From assembly GCA_033064195.1 (NCBI GenBank), contig JARBJD010000463.1, positions 1 through 47,293 of the forward strand: 47,293 nt of DNA, in the 5' to 3' direction. Of this stretch, positions 20,495-28,606 are shown piece by piece. The position numbers and the translations under genes were made by a program. Each line of letters begins with the position of its first letter. The stretch's first letter is position 1. Under the pieces are notes generated by a model that was not told the origin of the DNA, ran no database searches, and saw only the letters and a program-made list of their open reading frames with translations. Source of the DNA: Blattamonas nauphoetae. Its lineage: Eukaryota; Preaxostyla; Oxymonadida.

Positions 20495-21112
20495 ATGAAA
20501 TCAGAAAGGAAGTATTTTTTCTCCTGCAAACAAGAAACAGGCTATGACAATTTAGGATTTCACTCTCTCCATCCAAGAAATGTCCAACACACTTTTTCGA
20601 ACGAGGTCATACATTTATCACTCTTCAAAAGGAACTCTCCCTTCTTCGACCAATATCATATCCTATCGGACATATCATTCATTGCACAAAAGAATGCATT
20701 GCTCCTTTGTTCAAAAGACTCCACAAACTTCATGATTTATATCATTATCATCCTTCACTTATTTTTAATCTCGACGAGACATACACGTATATCGATTCTG
20801 CCACCACCCAAAAGTTGCAACTATTGCAGGGACACCTCGTCCACAAGCTCTCGAACCAGTTATTCCACCGAAAACACTGAACTGCTTCTCATTTCAGCCG
20901 ATGGAACATCCTATCCATCATCCATATCATTTTCTGGTGTTCAACTTCCGGCCAAATATGCTCACATCCAATCCGAGCAGATTCGTTTCATCACGACTCA
21001 AGGTCAAATTGGATCATCGATTCTTTTTTATCACTATTCAACGATGTGTGTTTCCCTTCTATGGTGAAACGAAGAGAGTATGTCAAACTTCCTCATTCTC
21101 ACATCCTTCTCC
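20495..21112 (+). pseudogene. pogo/DDE_1-type transposase fragment
   Basis: Two phases carry transposase-like text. One includes HPSLIFNLDETYTYIDSA near 20752 (first catalytic Asp in the N-x-DET box). The other includes LLISADGTSYPSSISFSGVQ near 20883, the strand region that normally follows in DDE_1 enzymes. The first part shows an LFKRLHKLHD-like helix before the box. The third acidic region and the DNA-binding part are not seen, and the frame changes at least once. It is a different, older sequence than the pogo element at 32.0-34.2 kb. Confidence 0.55.
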
Positions 21113-21115
21113 ACA

Positions 21116-21926
21116 TGGGTCAGAATTTCTGACATCATAAAAAAGTTCGAGGATCCAAATCAGAAATCCTGACTCACAACTCCAATCGGGGTTCAGTCCA
21201 ATGAACCGACAATATTGTTGAATTGCATCTGGAACCAATCTTGGAGAGATAATCGTTCATTTCTTTTCCTAGAGATACTGTTGTGTTTGAAGTCTGGTGG
21301 TCGAACTTTTCCATGATGTCTAATGGTAGCGTCAATAAAGCAAGAAAATCAATAATTCACGATCTACTAAGGATAAATCACAATTGGTCTAACTAAGAAA
21401 AAAAATAAAATTTTAGATTTATATCCCGGCACAATTCCGAGAAATCCTCAAAATACCCCGTTTTGCCCACAAAAAAAAGTGTTTCGGCAATATCTTCACA
21501 ACCTGTGAACCGATTTTGATGAATTGTTTTGTAGAATCGTTTGTTTGGTGAAATGAATTTTTTGGAAAAAATGTCAAGAAAAAATTATGGGTCTCTGGGA
21601 CGATGTGAAAAAACGCTATTTTTCGCCCAGAAAAAGTTCATGGGAAATTTTTTTTATTTTTTTGAGTGTCTTTGATCGATGTATATACGATAAAAACGCT
21701 TTTCTTCGGTCCAAAACGGACGTCTGGTCGTGGAGAAATGACCTTAAAAGTTTCAAAAATGTGTGTATTTTCCTATAGGGCGATATGAGGCACTCTCAAA
21801 TTTTTGTCGTCAAATAAATCTAAAATTTTATTTTTTCTTAGTTAGACCAATTGTGATTTATCCTTAATGGATCGTGAATTATTGACATGGCGTGCTTTAT
21901 TGACACTACTATAAAATTCCCACCCA
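21116..21926. mobile_element. MITE family A, copy 8 (interrupted by a TA-flanked MITE)
   Basis: The left end (GGGTCAGAATTTCTGACATC) and body match copy 1 for about 200 bp. The right end AAAATTCCCACCCA lies after an inserted element at 21323-21911. It provides the empty site for the fold-back MITE of copy 1. Confidence 0.75.
21323..21911. mobile_element. TA-flanked MITE with ~90-bp inverted ends
   Basis: Inward-reading ends GGTAGCGTCAATAAAGC and AGTAGTGTCAATAAAGC continue into AATAATTCACGATC and AATCACAATTGGTCTAACTA on both sides, about 90 bp in all. TA occurs at 21321-21322 and 21912-21913, as expected of Tc1/mariner-type insertion. It has no coding capacity. The body is shared with 17.1-17.4 kb. 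Confidence 0.8.
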
Positions 21927-21985
21927 CATAGATATGATGACTGCGCATATGTGTGAAGAGATTCTCCAATTGTGCCGATACCAAC

Positions 21986-22203
21986 TGGGTCTGAATTTTG
22001 ACATCATAAAAAGTTCGAGGACTCGAATTGAAAAACGAGACTAGTCCCACGTGCTTGTATCTGGTCTGGTTTCTCGAGAAGGATGTTGAATGGTGTCTCC
22101 AACGATTCATTGAGAATGGATAATGACAGTCTCTGCTGTGTGATGAGACGAGATTCGAAGTTTTGAATTCAAACATTTTTGTGATATCAAAAACTCTCAC
22201 CCA
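21986..22203. mobile_element. MITE family A, copy 9
   Basis: Ends TGGGTCTGAATTTTGACATC and GATATCAAAAACTCTCACCCA are inverted. Body as in copy 2 (GTGATGAGACGAGATTCGAA). Confidence 0.8.
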
Positions 22204-22780
22204 AAGAGTCTTTTTTTCTGATAGTACCCTCAAAAACAAGTCTTATTTATCTTTTTTATTACAGATTTCCGAGCCCATTGGTCAGTGAATTACTGCAGTT
22301 TCGACAGTGCTTTTTCGAAAACTGAGAAACCACGTTTTTTTCTCTCATATTTCAAAAATGAAAGGGTCCACGTTTCAATTCAAGAATAATCTCACCTATT
22401 CGGCATGATAGAGGCCTGTTCTTTTACCGTGATGTATTTCTTTGAAAACTGTGAAAAACCCTTTTCGACTCGAACGAATCCTCTTTCTTGTTCGGCGAGG
22501 ATGACATTTTTCGTCTTTTCTCTGTCACCTGTCGCCGAATTAGTCTTCATCGCTTCGTAAAAGGATGCAAGCTCAAATCTCTCATAAGGGAGAATCATGA
22601 TACATCTGTTGTGGTATCCACGATCACCACACATCTAAGAGAAATCGAGGGAAAGATCCGGTGTCGTTTTGAGTTAGCAGTTCAAATGAATTCTCATAGC
22701 CTTTCGAAATGAGAGTCCGGACTATTCACCGTCCAGATTCGAACGGTTTTCTGTTTTTGTCCTTCCAAACAAGTAGTTAT
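22204..22780. other. Left flank of the virus-like element
   Basis: AT-rich. A minus-strand frame at 22392-22634 and a plus-strand frame at 22488-22712 are short and without domains. Nothing here resembles the GC-rich right flank. Confidence 0.4.
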
Positions 22781-23009
22781 AGAAGCGAATAGAGAACCAA
22801 TCTGAAATTGTCATTGAAATCAAAACTAAAAGTCAACGCCGATTGACCAATTTTGAATCTTGTATTAAAAGGAATTTATGACATTTTGATGACATCAATA
22901 TTTGGCCTAAATTCTAAAAATAATGACCAAAAAAGGACCTCGTGAAAAGTGTCCTTTTTGAAGCTTTTTTTGAGTACTTTCCAAAAACAAAGTCGATTTC
23001 TTTTTTTAT

Positions 23010-23030
23010 TCAATTTTTTAATTTGGATAA
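23010..23030 (+). promoter_or_regulatory. Element promoter-like motif before the repeat-protein gene
   Basis: TTCAATTTTTTAATTTGGAT lies just before ATG 23032. It is the A/T block type shared by most genes of the element, with the TTTTTTAATTTG variant also found at 25315 and 43205. Confidence 0.5.
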
Positions 23031-23031
23031 A

Positions 23032-23625
23032 ATGAGTTGCGTATTAACACCAAATCAACTACAGGAAATATTGGACAAAGAAAATTTGAAGATGAAAGTT
23101 CCACCAACTCTCAATCGACAAGGAACAACATATCTCACATCGAGCACTTTCGAATATTATCACGAAGATAAACCAGATGACATTTATCGAGTGTACTTAC
23201 AGCGTTTTGTCAAAGGATCTAGACCACACACGAATCGCCAGAGATACATTCAAGTATCCAATTGTTGCACGAAAGCAAAGTTTCTCGAGTCAATGAAAAA
23301 CGAAAATTGTGAACTCATTTCTGAATACAAGTATGCTGATTCACTTGTCACATACCGGTACGAAGGAGTCGAATGGAAAGTGATTCCATCGAAATGGATG
23401 AAGGGATATCGAGCTCATAATTGTCAACGAAAACGATACACACAATCGTTTGTTGAAAATGAATTGAAAAAAGAGAATTGTGAACTCATTGGAACATACA
23501 CAAAGGTACTTGAGCCATTCAAATATCGCGATTTACGAACAAAGAATGAGTTTTACGTTCGCTTGGACAATTGGTTGTATTTTGGAGACCGTCCTCACTT
23601 GAAAATGTACCATGAAAGGTCTTGA
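23032..23625 (+). CDS. G-x-R-P-H repeat protein, present only in the left inverted repeat
   Basis: A 197-residue protein. I chose this start because the upstream codons overlap the A/T promoter-like block. After a ~35-residue N-terminus come three repeats of about 50-60 residues, each with an ENCELI(S/G)xY opening, a Tyr- and Val-rich middle (VTYRYEGVEWKVIP) and a Trp or Phe-x2-G-x-RPH or RAH close (FVKGSRPH, WMKGYRAH, LYFGDRPH), then basic residues. The layout resembles repeated treble-clef-like domains of large DNA viruses in which G-x2-CPxC closes each unit, but the cysteines are absent, so this is only a likeness. Related partial copies occur at 25332 and 42846-43196. Its role is unknown; DNA binding is a guess. 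Confidence 0.65.
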   Translation: MSCVLTPNQLQEILDKENLKMKVPPTLNRQGTTYLTSSTFEYYHEDKPDDIYRVYLQRFVKGSRPHTNRQRYIQVSNCCTKAKFLESMKNENCELISEYKYADSLVTYRYEGVEWKVIPSKWMKGYRAHNCQRKRYTQSFVENELKKENCELIGTYTKVLEPFKYRDLRTKNEFYVRLDNWLYFGDRPHLKMYHERS

Positions 23626-25331
23626 AACTACTGAAAATCTATTTTTGACCACAAATCAATGAAATCCAATGTGAGAACCATTTCGAAAAATTCTGCAAAA
23701 AATTCTAAAATCTCGGGGACACTGTCGGTCATCGATCAAGACAATCCTGATCAAAATCGGTTGGGAATTCGTCGAACTGTGTACCGAACTTAGGTCCAAA
23801 AAGTGACGAAAAAGTCGATGTTCAGATTTCGCCACTATGAACACCTTTATGTCTCAAATTGTGTTCAAACACGTTCTAAAATTACGAAATTGATGTTGAT
23901 AGGTGAAATTTTAGGAAAAAAGCACTTTTGAAAAAAAAGTTAGATCCGACCCCACAACATATTTTGAAAATGACAAAATTTTTAAGGAGGAGAAAGTGAC
24001 GTCTCGCTCTTCTCCAACACGTCACTTTTCGCCCTCTGATGGTCTCAAAACATGACAAATCGATAGTGGACAGGTATTCGCGTCATTCGGTTTTGACGAT
24101 CCTCGACACACGATCGTTTTCACAATTTTTTGTCAATTTTCATTTCTCATTGATTTCACGTCAACCACTTCACAATCGCACTCAAGCGACGCTTTTTTGA
24201 GAATTCTGGTTGTACATCACCTATAGTTCGCTCTGGAGGGTCGGTTTTTCGATCACACCTCTGACGACACATCTGCACCAACATTTTGACACTATGGATT
24301 TTTTGATCTGAATTTCGTCACAAATCCTTCTTTCTCACGGTATGAGTAAGGTGTGCTCGAATTTTGAGGAGATTTTGTCGGATAGTTCTCTCATAAAGTC
24401 ACTTTTTCATGTTTTCATTTCACAGCTTTTCACAGTGTTTGCATGTTTGAACACCACTTCAGCCCCTTCTTTCTCACATCATTCTCTCCACATTTCACCT
24501 CGAGTTGAACCATTCATCCTCTCCATTTTTCTCATCTCACTTCCATTTTGTGGGCCGTTCTCACTTCACTAGCACATCATTTTAGTCAACTTTTCATCAC
24601 TTTTTTCACAAAAACAGAGTAAAAGAAAGCGAAACAACCAACAATGAAACGGGCAAGTATGAAACTGAGAGGGAAATTGACGAACGTGAAAATGACGTGA
24701 AATGTGGCGCCAATAGTGAAAATGTCGCTTGTGTTTGGTCCTTTTTTGCTTAAAAACATCAAAAAGTGCTCAAAAAAGTATGTGAAATGATGAAGATTAC
24801 GGAAAAATTCCGAGATATGAAGTGAGCCGTTGAAAGTGAGATCTCTGCAAAAGTCCGGAAAACTCAGTAAACGGGAATTAGTGTGTTGAATTTGAGAAAA
24901 AGTTTAGTTGAAAGAAACATGAATGAAGTGGTTAAAAAGGATAATCAATGAGAAAATGAGGACTGAAGTGAGGTCAAAAACGAAACAAGAACTAGTGCAA
25001 AAGTGGTGACAATTCAACCAAAAACGAGTGAAACAGAGCTGAAAAAAGAGAGAAATGAGAGTGGCATACTGCTTTTTACGTAAATGTGCAGAGATCCACG
25101 ACCGATCCTGAAACCTCAAATATCTCTGCAAAAGTCCGGAATCTTCAAAAAACGGAGCATACCATGATGATCCTACAGTTACGGAGATTCCAAAACGCGA
25201 AGAATCAGAACGAAACAAGCACTCTTGAGAATTGAGTGATCGAACCCATTGATCCTCGATTCCAGGGAAAAATCCAAAACTGATAAAATCACGAATGTAA
25301 ATTTATTTTTGAATTTTTTAATTTGTATTAA
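23626..25331. other. Non-coding body of the left inverted repeat
   Basis: No gene on either strand. Two copies of ATCTCTGCAAAAGTCCGGAA (about 24840 and 25125), mirrored in the right repeat, may be functional sites or an internal duplication. The unusually conserved non-coding length may hold replication or packaging signals. Confidence 0.5.
25298..25331 (+). promoter_or_regulatory. Element promoter-like motif at the inner left repeat
   Basis: TTTATTTTTGAATTTTTTAA followed by TTTGTATTAA and the ATG at 25332. The mirror copy at 43197-43230 precedes the matching frame on the other strand. Confidence 0.55.
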
Positions 25332-25544
25332 ATGAATCCAACTGAGATGTACAAGGAAAGACGTCGAGTATGTTCAGAACAAGCATTAATTGAATCAATG
25401 CGAGAAGAGAACTGTTCGCTAGTCTCTGAGTATGTCAGAAATAATGTGCCGGTGACGTATGTTCATGAGGGAATCAAGAATTTTAATTTCAATGAAAGAG
25501 CAAGCAGAAATGAATCGACAAAAATACAATTCACAAATGATTGA
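25332..25544 (+). pseudogene. G-x-R-P-H family gene start, spanning the repeat's inner end
   Basis: The frame begins MNPTEMYKERRRVCSEQ, then REENCSLVSEYVRNNVPVTY, clearly related to the 23032 protein's second repeat. It shares its first ~47 codons with the mirrored gene on the right side; the inverted repeat ends there and the sequence becomes unique. So only the start of the family protein is present. It carries a promoter-like motif and may now serve the S74 gene just downstream. Confidence 0.55.
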
Positions 25545-26370
25545 GAAAATGATTGATCATAATCTCTCAACAACCAACGAGAATTCGGCAGTGATTGAAT
25601 CACTTCAGAAGACAACAGAAGCACACAAGAATGCGATATCTTCAATTCAGAAAGTGGTGAGCACAAATGGATCGATCACGACAACAGAAATTGGAGGATT
25701 GATCAATGTGAATGGAGCGAAGTGGAATATCTCAGAAGGATCACTTCCGAAGTATCCTGGAACATATCCGGCATCGACATTTAAGTCTGGCATTTCAATC
25801 TCACAATCGATTGCAGAAACTTCTGGAATTCAGTTCAATGGTGATGGCATAATCATGTGGTCTCCCTGTGACACACCAGCATTGTATTACTACGATGAGG
25901 ACACTGGTTCAGGAGTGTTTTCAATATCGACAACAGGAAGTTTTTCTCAGCTGTCAGACAGAAGAGTGAAAAGAAATATTGAACCTTATCCCGATGTTCT
26001 TGAACAACTGAATAAAGTCGAAATCGTGCAGTACCAATTCAACACATTTGACTCGAAGATCAACAAAGTGACGAGACAAATAGAGAGCGAAACAAATGAA
26101 GAACTCTTGAAGAACTGCAAAGAGAAATGTGAATGTCTGAAGAAGGAAAGTGAGAAGAAACACATTGGTGTGATTGCACAACAGATCCAAGAAATCTTTC
26201 CTGAAGTCGTGAATGATTCCAATCCAGATTGTCTTCAAGTTGATTATGCAGAACTCTCTTGCTTCTGTGTGAAAGCCATTCAGGAATTGTGCTCTATTGT
26301 TGGACAACAACAGACACTCATAAATGAACTCATTCAAAAATATAGTTCACTGATTAGTATTCCAACATGA
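25492..26370 (+). CDS. Peptidase S74 (self-cleaving chaperone) fibre/spike-like protein
   Basis: About 292 residues from the ATG at 25492 (an upstream in-frame ATG at 25459 lies within the inverted repeat). Residues about 1-60 look like a helical stalk, and 60-150 a beta- and Gly-rich body (GGLINVNGAKWNISEG, GIQFNGDGIIMW). The C-terminal ~130 residues are an intramolecular chaperone domain: SDRRVKRNIEPYPDVLEQL (with the Ser at which such proteins cut themselves), VQYQFNTF, KHIGVIAQQIQEIFPEVV, DYAELSCFCVKAIQEL. S74 domains trimerise and mature phage tailspikes and fibres, so a receptor-binding spike is likely. A Cys-rich insert (CKEKCECLKKE) sits within the domain. It is one of few plus-strand genes, tail to tail with 26354-26764, overlapping by 17 bases. 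Confidence 0.8.
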   Translation: MKEQAEMNRQKYNSQMIEKMIDHNLSTTNENSAVIESLQKTTEAHKNAISSIQKVVSTNGSITTTEIGGLINVNGAKWNISEGSLPKYPGTYPASTFKSGISISQSIAETSGIQFNGDGIIMWSPCDTPALYYYDEDTGSGVFSISTTGSFSQLSDRRVKRNIEPYPDVLEQLNKVEIVQYQFNTFDSKINKVTRQIESETNEELLKNCKEKCECLKKESEKKHIGVIAQQIQEIFPEVVNDSNPDCLQVDYAELSCFCVKAIQELCSIVGQQQTLINELIQKYSSLISIPT

Positions 26371-26764
26371 GATCAACCAGAAATTCATAATACTCTTTGA
26401 TTATTTTTCCATTGATTGTCTCCGTGGTTTCCATCTCTATTGATTCACCAGAACTGTCTTTGAACCAGATCTTCACAATTGATTGTCGAGTGCTTAATTC
26501 CCACTTCTTTCGCTTCGCAATCTGTTCGTTACAGAAGGCAACATATGAATCATTAAATGCGTCAGTCTGGATCCAATCACCATGGATTGTTATGTGCTGT
26601 GGAATATCTTTGGATATTACAGTTGAGTTACCATTAATTTCTTCTTTCACATGGATGAGTTTGCAGTCAAGAAAGTGAATATATTTTTGATTTCTAGAAT
26701 TTGTAAAATCAGGAGGTAATTGAGCAGTGTGAGAATTCTGAATTGAGAAGTATCGCTTCACCAT
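26354..26764 (-). CDS. Small structural-type protein of the element
   Basis: 136 residues, start set by the promoter-like block ATTTTATTTTTGTAG just upstream (26776-26792). It begins VKRYFSIQNSHTAQLPPDF, goes on with YIHFLDCKLIHVKEE, HITIHGDWIQ and VKIWFKDSSGESIE, and ends with a hydrophobic helix EYYEFLVDLMLEY. Alternating beta-type residues suggest a small beta-barrel. Position next to the two capsid-like genes, on the same strand, suggests a minor capsid or penton-like part. I do not recognise the family. The frame looks whole. Confidence 0.55.
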   Translation of the reverse strand: MVKRYFSIQNSHTAQLPPDFTNSRNQKYIHFLDCKLIHVKEEINGNSTVISKDIPQHITIHGDWIQTDAFNDSYVAFCNEQIAKRKKWELSTRQSIVKIWFKDSSGESIEMETTETINGKIIKEYYEFLVDLMLEY

Positions 26765-26775
26765 CGTTGTTTTCT

Positions 26776-26792
26776 ACAAAAATAAAATATTC
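26776..26792 (-). promoter_or_regulatory. Element promoter-like motif
   Basis: On the minus strand ATTTTATTTTTGTAG stands about 12 bases before ATG 26764. Confidence 0.5.
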
Positions 26793-26833
26793 AATTTAGA
26801 AATATGACTCTGTCATTCTAGAAATGCGATGCA

Positions 26834-28522
26834 TTAATATCCTCTCTTCACTTCTTCATATGCTTCTTGGAGACGACGATCAATGACATATCGCACTCGT
26901 GGTTGTCCATTTTCAATCCAGAACAGCCAGTATGTCGCTTGATGTAGTGCTAGAATTGGTGGAGGAGGACCTTCTGGAGTTGATGTGAAATATGGATCCA
27001 GTTCACCCTGATTGATTGGTGTTCCTCTGAATACAATATTGACTGATTCTGCTGTCGAAATACCTTCTTCACCACCAGCGATTTCACTTCGATCTGTTGG
27101 AACCATGAAAGTAAAACAAGTTGCATCTGTTACTGGTTTTGTTCTCTTGTAATCCTTTCCTTTATAGTCAAACACACGAGTTGAACAAATTGAATTCTCA
27201 AACTCTTCCGTTGCGGAACAACCAATGAAATCACCATTCACCATCATCATTTGATAAAACTCTGGTGATATTGTTGACATTGGGAAATTGGGATAATTAT
27301 TTCCTAGCATTTCGAAGTGACCAACATTATGAGGATTTCTGAAGACTGTACACTCATTTGGTCTATCGGGGAATAAGCACATTAGATTCATGAGATTGTT
27401 GAGTTTGATACTGATGTTTGATCTCACTCCCATTGCTGTTGCTTTTGATTGAAATGATTGAGTGTCAATTCTTTCTGCTTTCAAGACGTACAATGTCTTT
27501 GAATACATGTTGAAGAGGGATTGTTTTGTTGCATCAGTGATTTGATATCCGTAACAAATAGTTGAGACTTTATCAACTGATGAAGAAAGAACAGTGCAAG
27601 TGACTTCTTTGGTCAATATCTCTGCGACGACAGTGCTAGGTGCCTTATAAGTGTATTTATCGCTAACTTTCAGAACTGAATTTCCAATTTGTGTAAATTC
27701 CTGTGTTACGGGAGAAAAGTCTCCCTCAGACATCAAGAATGCGTTGGATAGATCCGAAAGGGTTGTCAAGTCTTTATCTGGAAACACTTCACGGGAACCT
27801 TCGGTTGATTTTCGAATGACAGTTGAAGTTTGAATAGGACAATACACAAGTGAATCTGTTGTCAAATGAAATCTCAAACGTAAATTACCAAAGATGGAAT
27901 TTGGATATTGGTCAAAGGTACTCAGTGGAAGGAGATTCACAAATGGAATCACTAAAGGAATTGTCGCAGTGATTTCTTTTACACCTCTATTGATTGGAAC
28001 ATAGTAGAATCCACACACACTCTGATCCATTCTCTGAACATTTTCACACAAACTGTAACAGTGCTTCATATTGTTTTTCTCTTCCTGTGACTTGAATGTG
28101 TGATACAGAAATGATTCGTGAACATGATTATTCTGAAGTGTGTTGTCAATGATGTTTCCATGACTGTCGACGAGTCTCATGTCTCGAATTGCATCTGAAG
28201 ATGATTTATATCCAAAGAACATTCCGTGCATTCCGACGTAAGGTCCCGAGTCACCAACCTGATGAAAATTTGGAACAGAAATCGTGAGATCAATTCGCAA
28301 ATGACTCTTCATAAATTCAGTAACATCATGACCATCATAGCACAATGGAACTTCAATCTCATCTCCAATTCTACATGGCATAGGAGGATTTGTTGGATGC
28401 ACTTCCTGAATTGAATACACATGAGGTTCTGAATCCCATTGTTTTGGCAGATATGATTGCACTTCAATTTGCTCAATTAATGTCGATGTTGGTTTGGATT
28501 GATTAGATCTGAAACTTCTCAT
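26834..28522 (-). CDS. Capsid-like protein 1 (probable double jelly-roll)
   Basis: 562 residues, frame whole. It is related to the next gene by shared blocks in the same order: a polar start, EVPLCYDG, GMFFGYKSSSDAIRDMRLVD (next gene: VGLKHSASIFRDLTVLHN), a VHESFLYHTFKSQEEKN-type helix, DQSVCGFYYVPI, FDQYPNSIFGNLRLRFHL, a middle domain with ICYGYQITDATKQSLFNMY, and a C-terminal PPPPILALHQATYWLFW, then GQPRVRY. Length, beta-rich alternation and paralogy fit the two-barrel major capsid proteins of Polintons and related viruses, but I cannot prove the fold from sequence. Stop at 26834; the start follows the promoter-like block at 28529-28547. Confidence 0.65.
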   Translation of the reverse strand: MRSFRSNQSKPTSTLIEQIEVQSYLPKQWDSEPHVYSIQEVHPTNPPMPCRIGDEIEVPLCYDGHDVTEFMKSHLRIDLTISVPNFHQVGDSGPYVGMHGMFFGYKSSSDAIRDMRLVDSHGNIIDNTLQNNHVHESFLYHTFKSQEEKNNMKHCYSLCENVQRMDQSVCGFYYVPINRGVKEITATIPLVIPFVNLLPLSTFDQYPNSIFGNLRLRFHLTTDSLVYCPIQTSTVIRKSTEGSREVFPDKDLTTLSDLSNAFLMSEGDFSPVTQEFTQIGNSVLKVSDKYTYKAPSTVVAEILTKEVTCTVLSSSVDKVSTICYGYQITDATKQSLFNMYSKTLYVLKAERIDTQSFQSKATAMGVRSNISIKLNNLMNLMCLFPDRPNECTVFRNPHNVGHFEMLGNNYPNFPMSTISPEFYQMMMVNGDFIGCSATEEFENSICSTRVFDYKGKDYKRTKPVTDATCFTFMVPTDRSEIAGGEEGISTAESVNIVFRGTPINQGELDPYFTSTPEGPPPPILALHQATYWLFWIENGQPRVRYVIDRRLQEAYEEVKRGY

Positions 28523-28528
28523 TTATAG

Positions 28529-28547
28529 AAAAATAAAAAATACAATA
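28529..28547 (-). promoter_or_regulatory. Element promoter-like motif before capsid-like gene 1
   Basis: The minus strand reads TATTGTATTTTTTATTTTT shortly before ATG 28522. Equivalents with TTTTTATTTT lie before starts 26764, 30466, 30807, 31153, 31819, 34981, 36258, 38301 and 42776. Confidence 0.65.
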
Positions 28548-28570
28548 TCAATATTTTCTTTTACTGTTTT

Positions 28571-28603
28571 GTCTCGCCAGAGGCTTCGAACTCCCGATGA
28601 GAG
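28571..28603. repeat. Double-hairpin repeat, intergenic copy
   Basis: GTCTCGCCAGAGGCTTCGAA then CTCCCGATGAGAG. It aligns with the copies at 37921 and 40584, with GCTTCGAACTC in common with the former and a shorter first loop (GCC-AGA-GGC). It lies between the stop of capsid-like gene 2 and the promoter of gene 1. Confidence 0.7.
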
Positions 28604-28606
28604 TCT

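Larger units (their letters stand above)
22781..25472 (+). repeat. Left terminal inverted repeat
   Basis: It pairs with 43055-45536. The shared core is about 2.04 kb once the left-only gene (about 640 bp extra near 22.97-23.63 kb) and the right-only MITE are set aside. The inner end lies at GTTCATGAGGGA (about 25472), inside a short reading frame. Tested stretches (23.69-23.93 kb) are about 97% alike. Polinton repeats are more often a few hundred bp, so these are long. Confidence 0.88.

Noticed and set aside
22690-22760. tRNA-like TTCGAA hairpin in the left flank
   Set aside because: No acceptor, D- or anticodon arms can be formed around it.
28571-28603. Double-hairpin copy read as a tRNA T-arm remnant
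   Set aside because: The stems do not pair like a T-arm in either direction, and the sister copies have different first loops.
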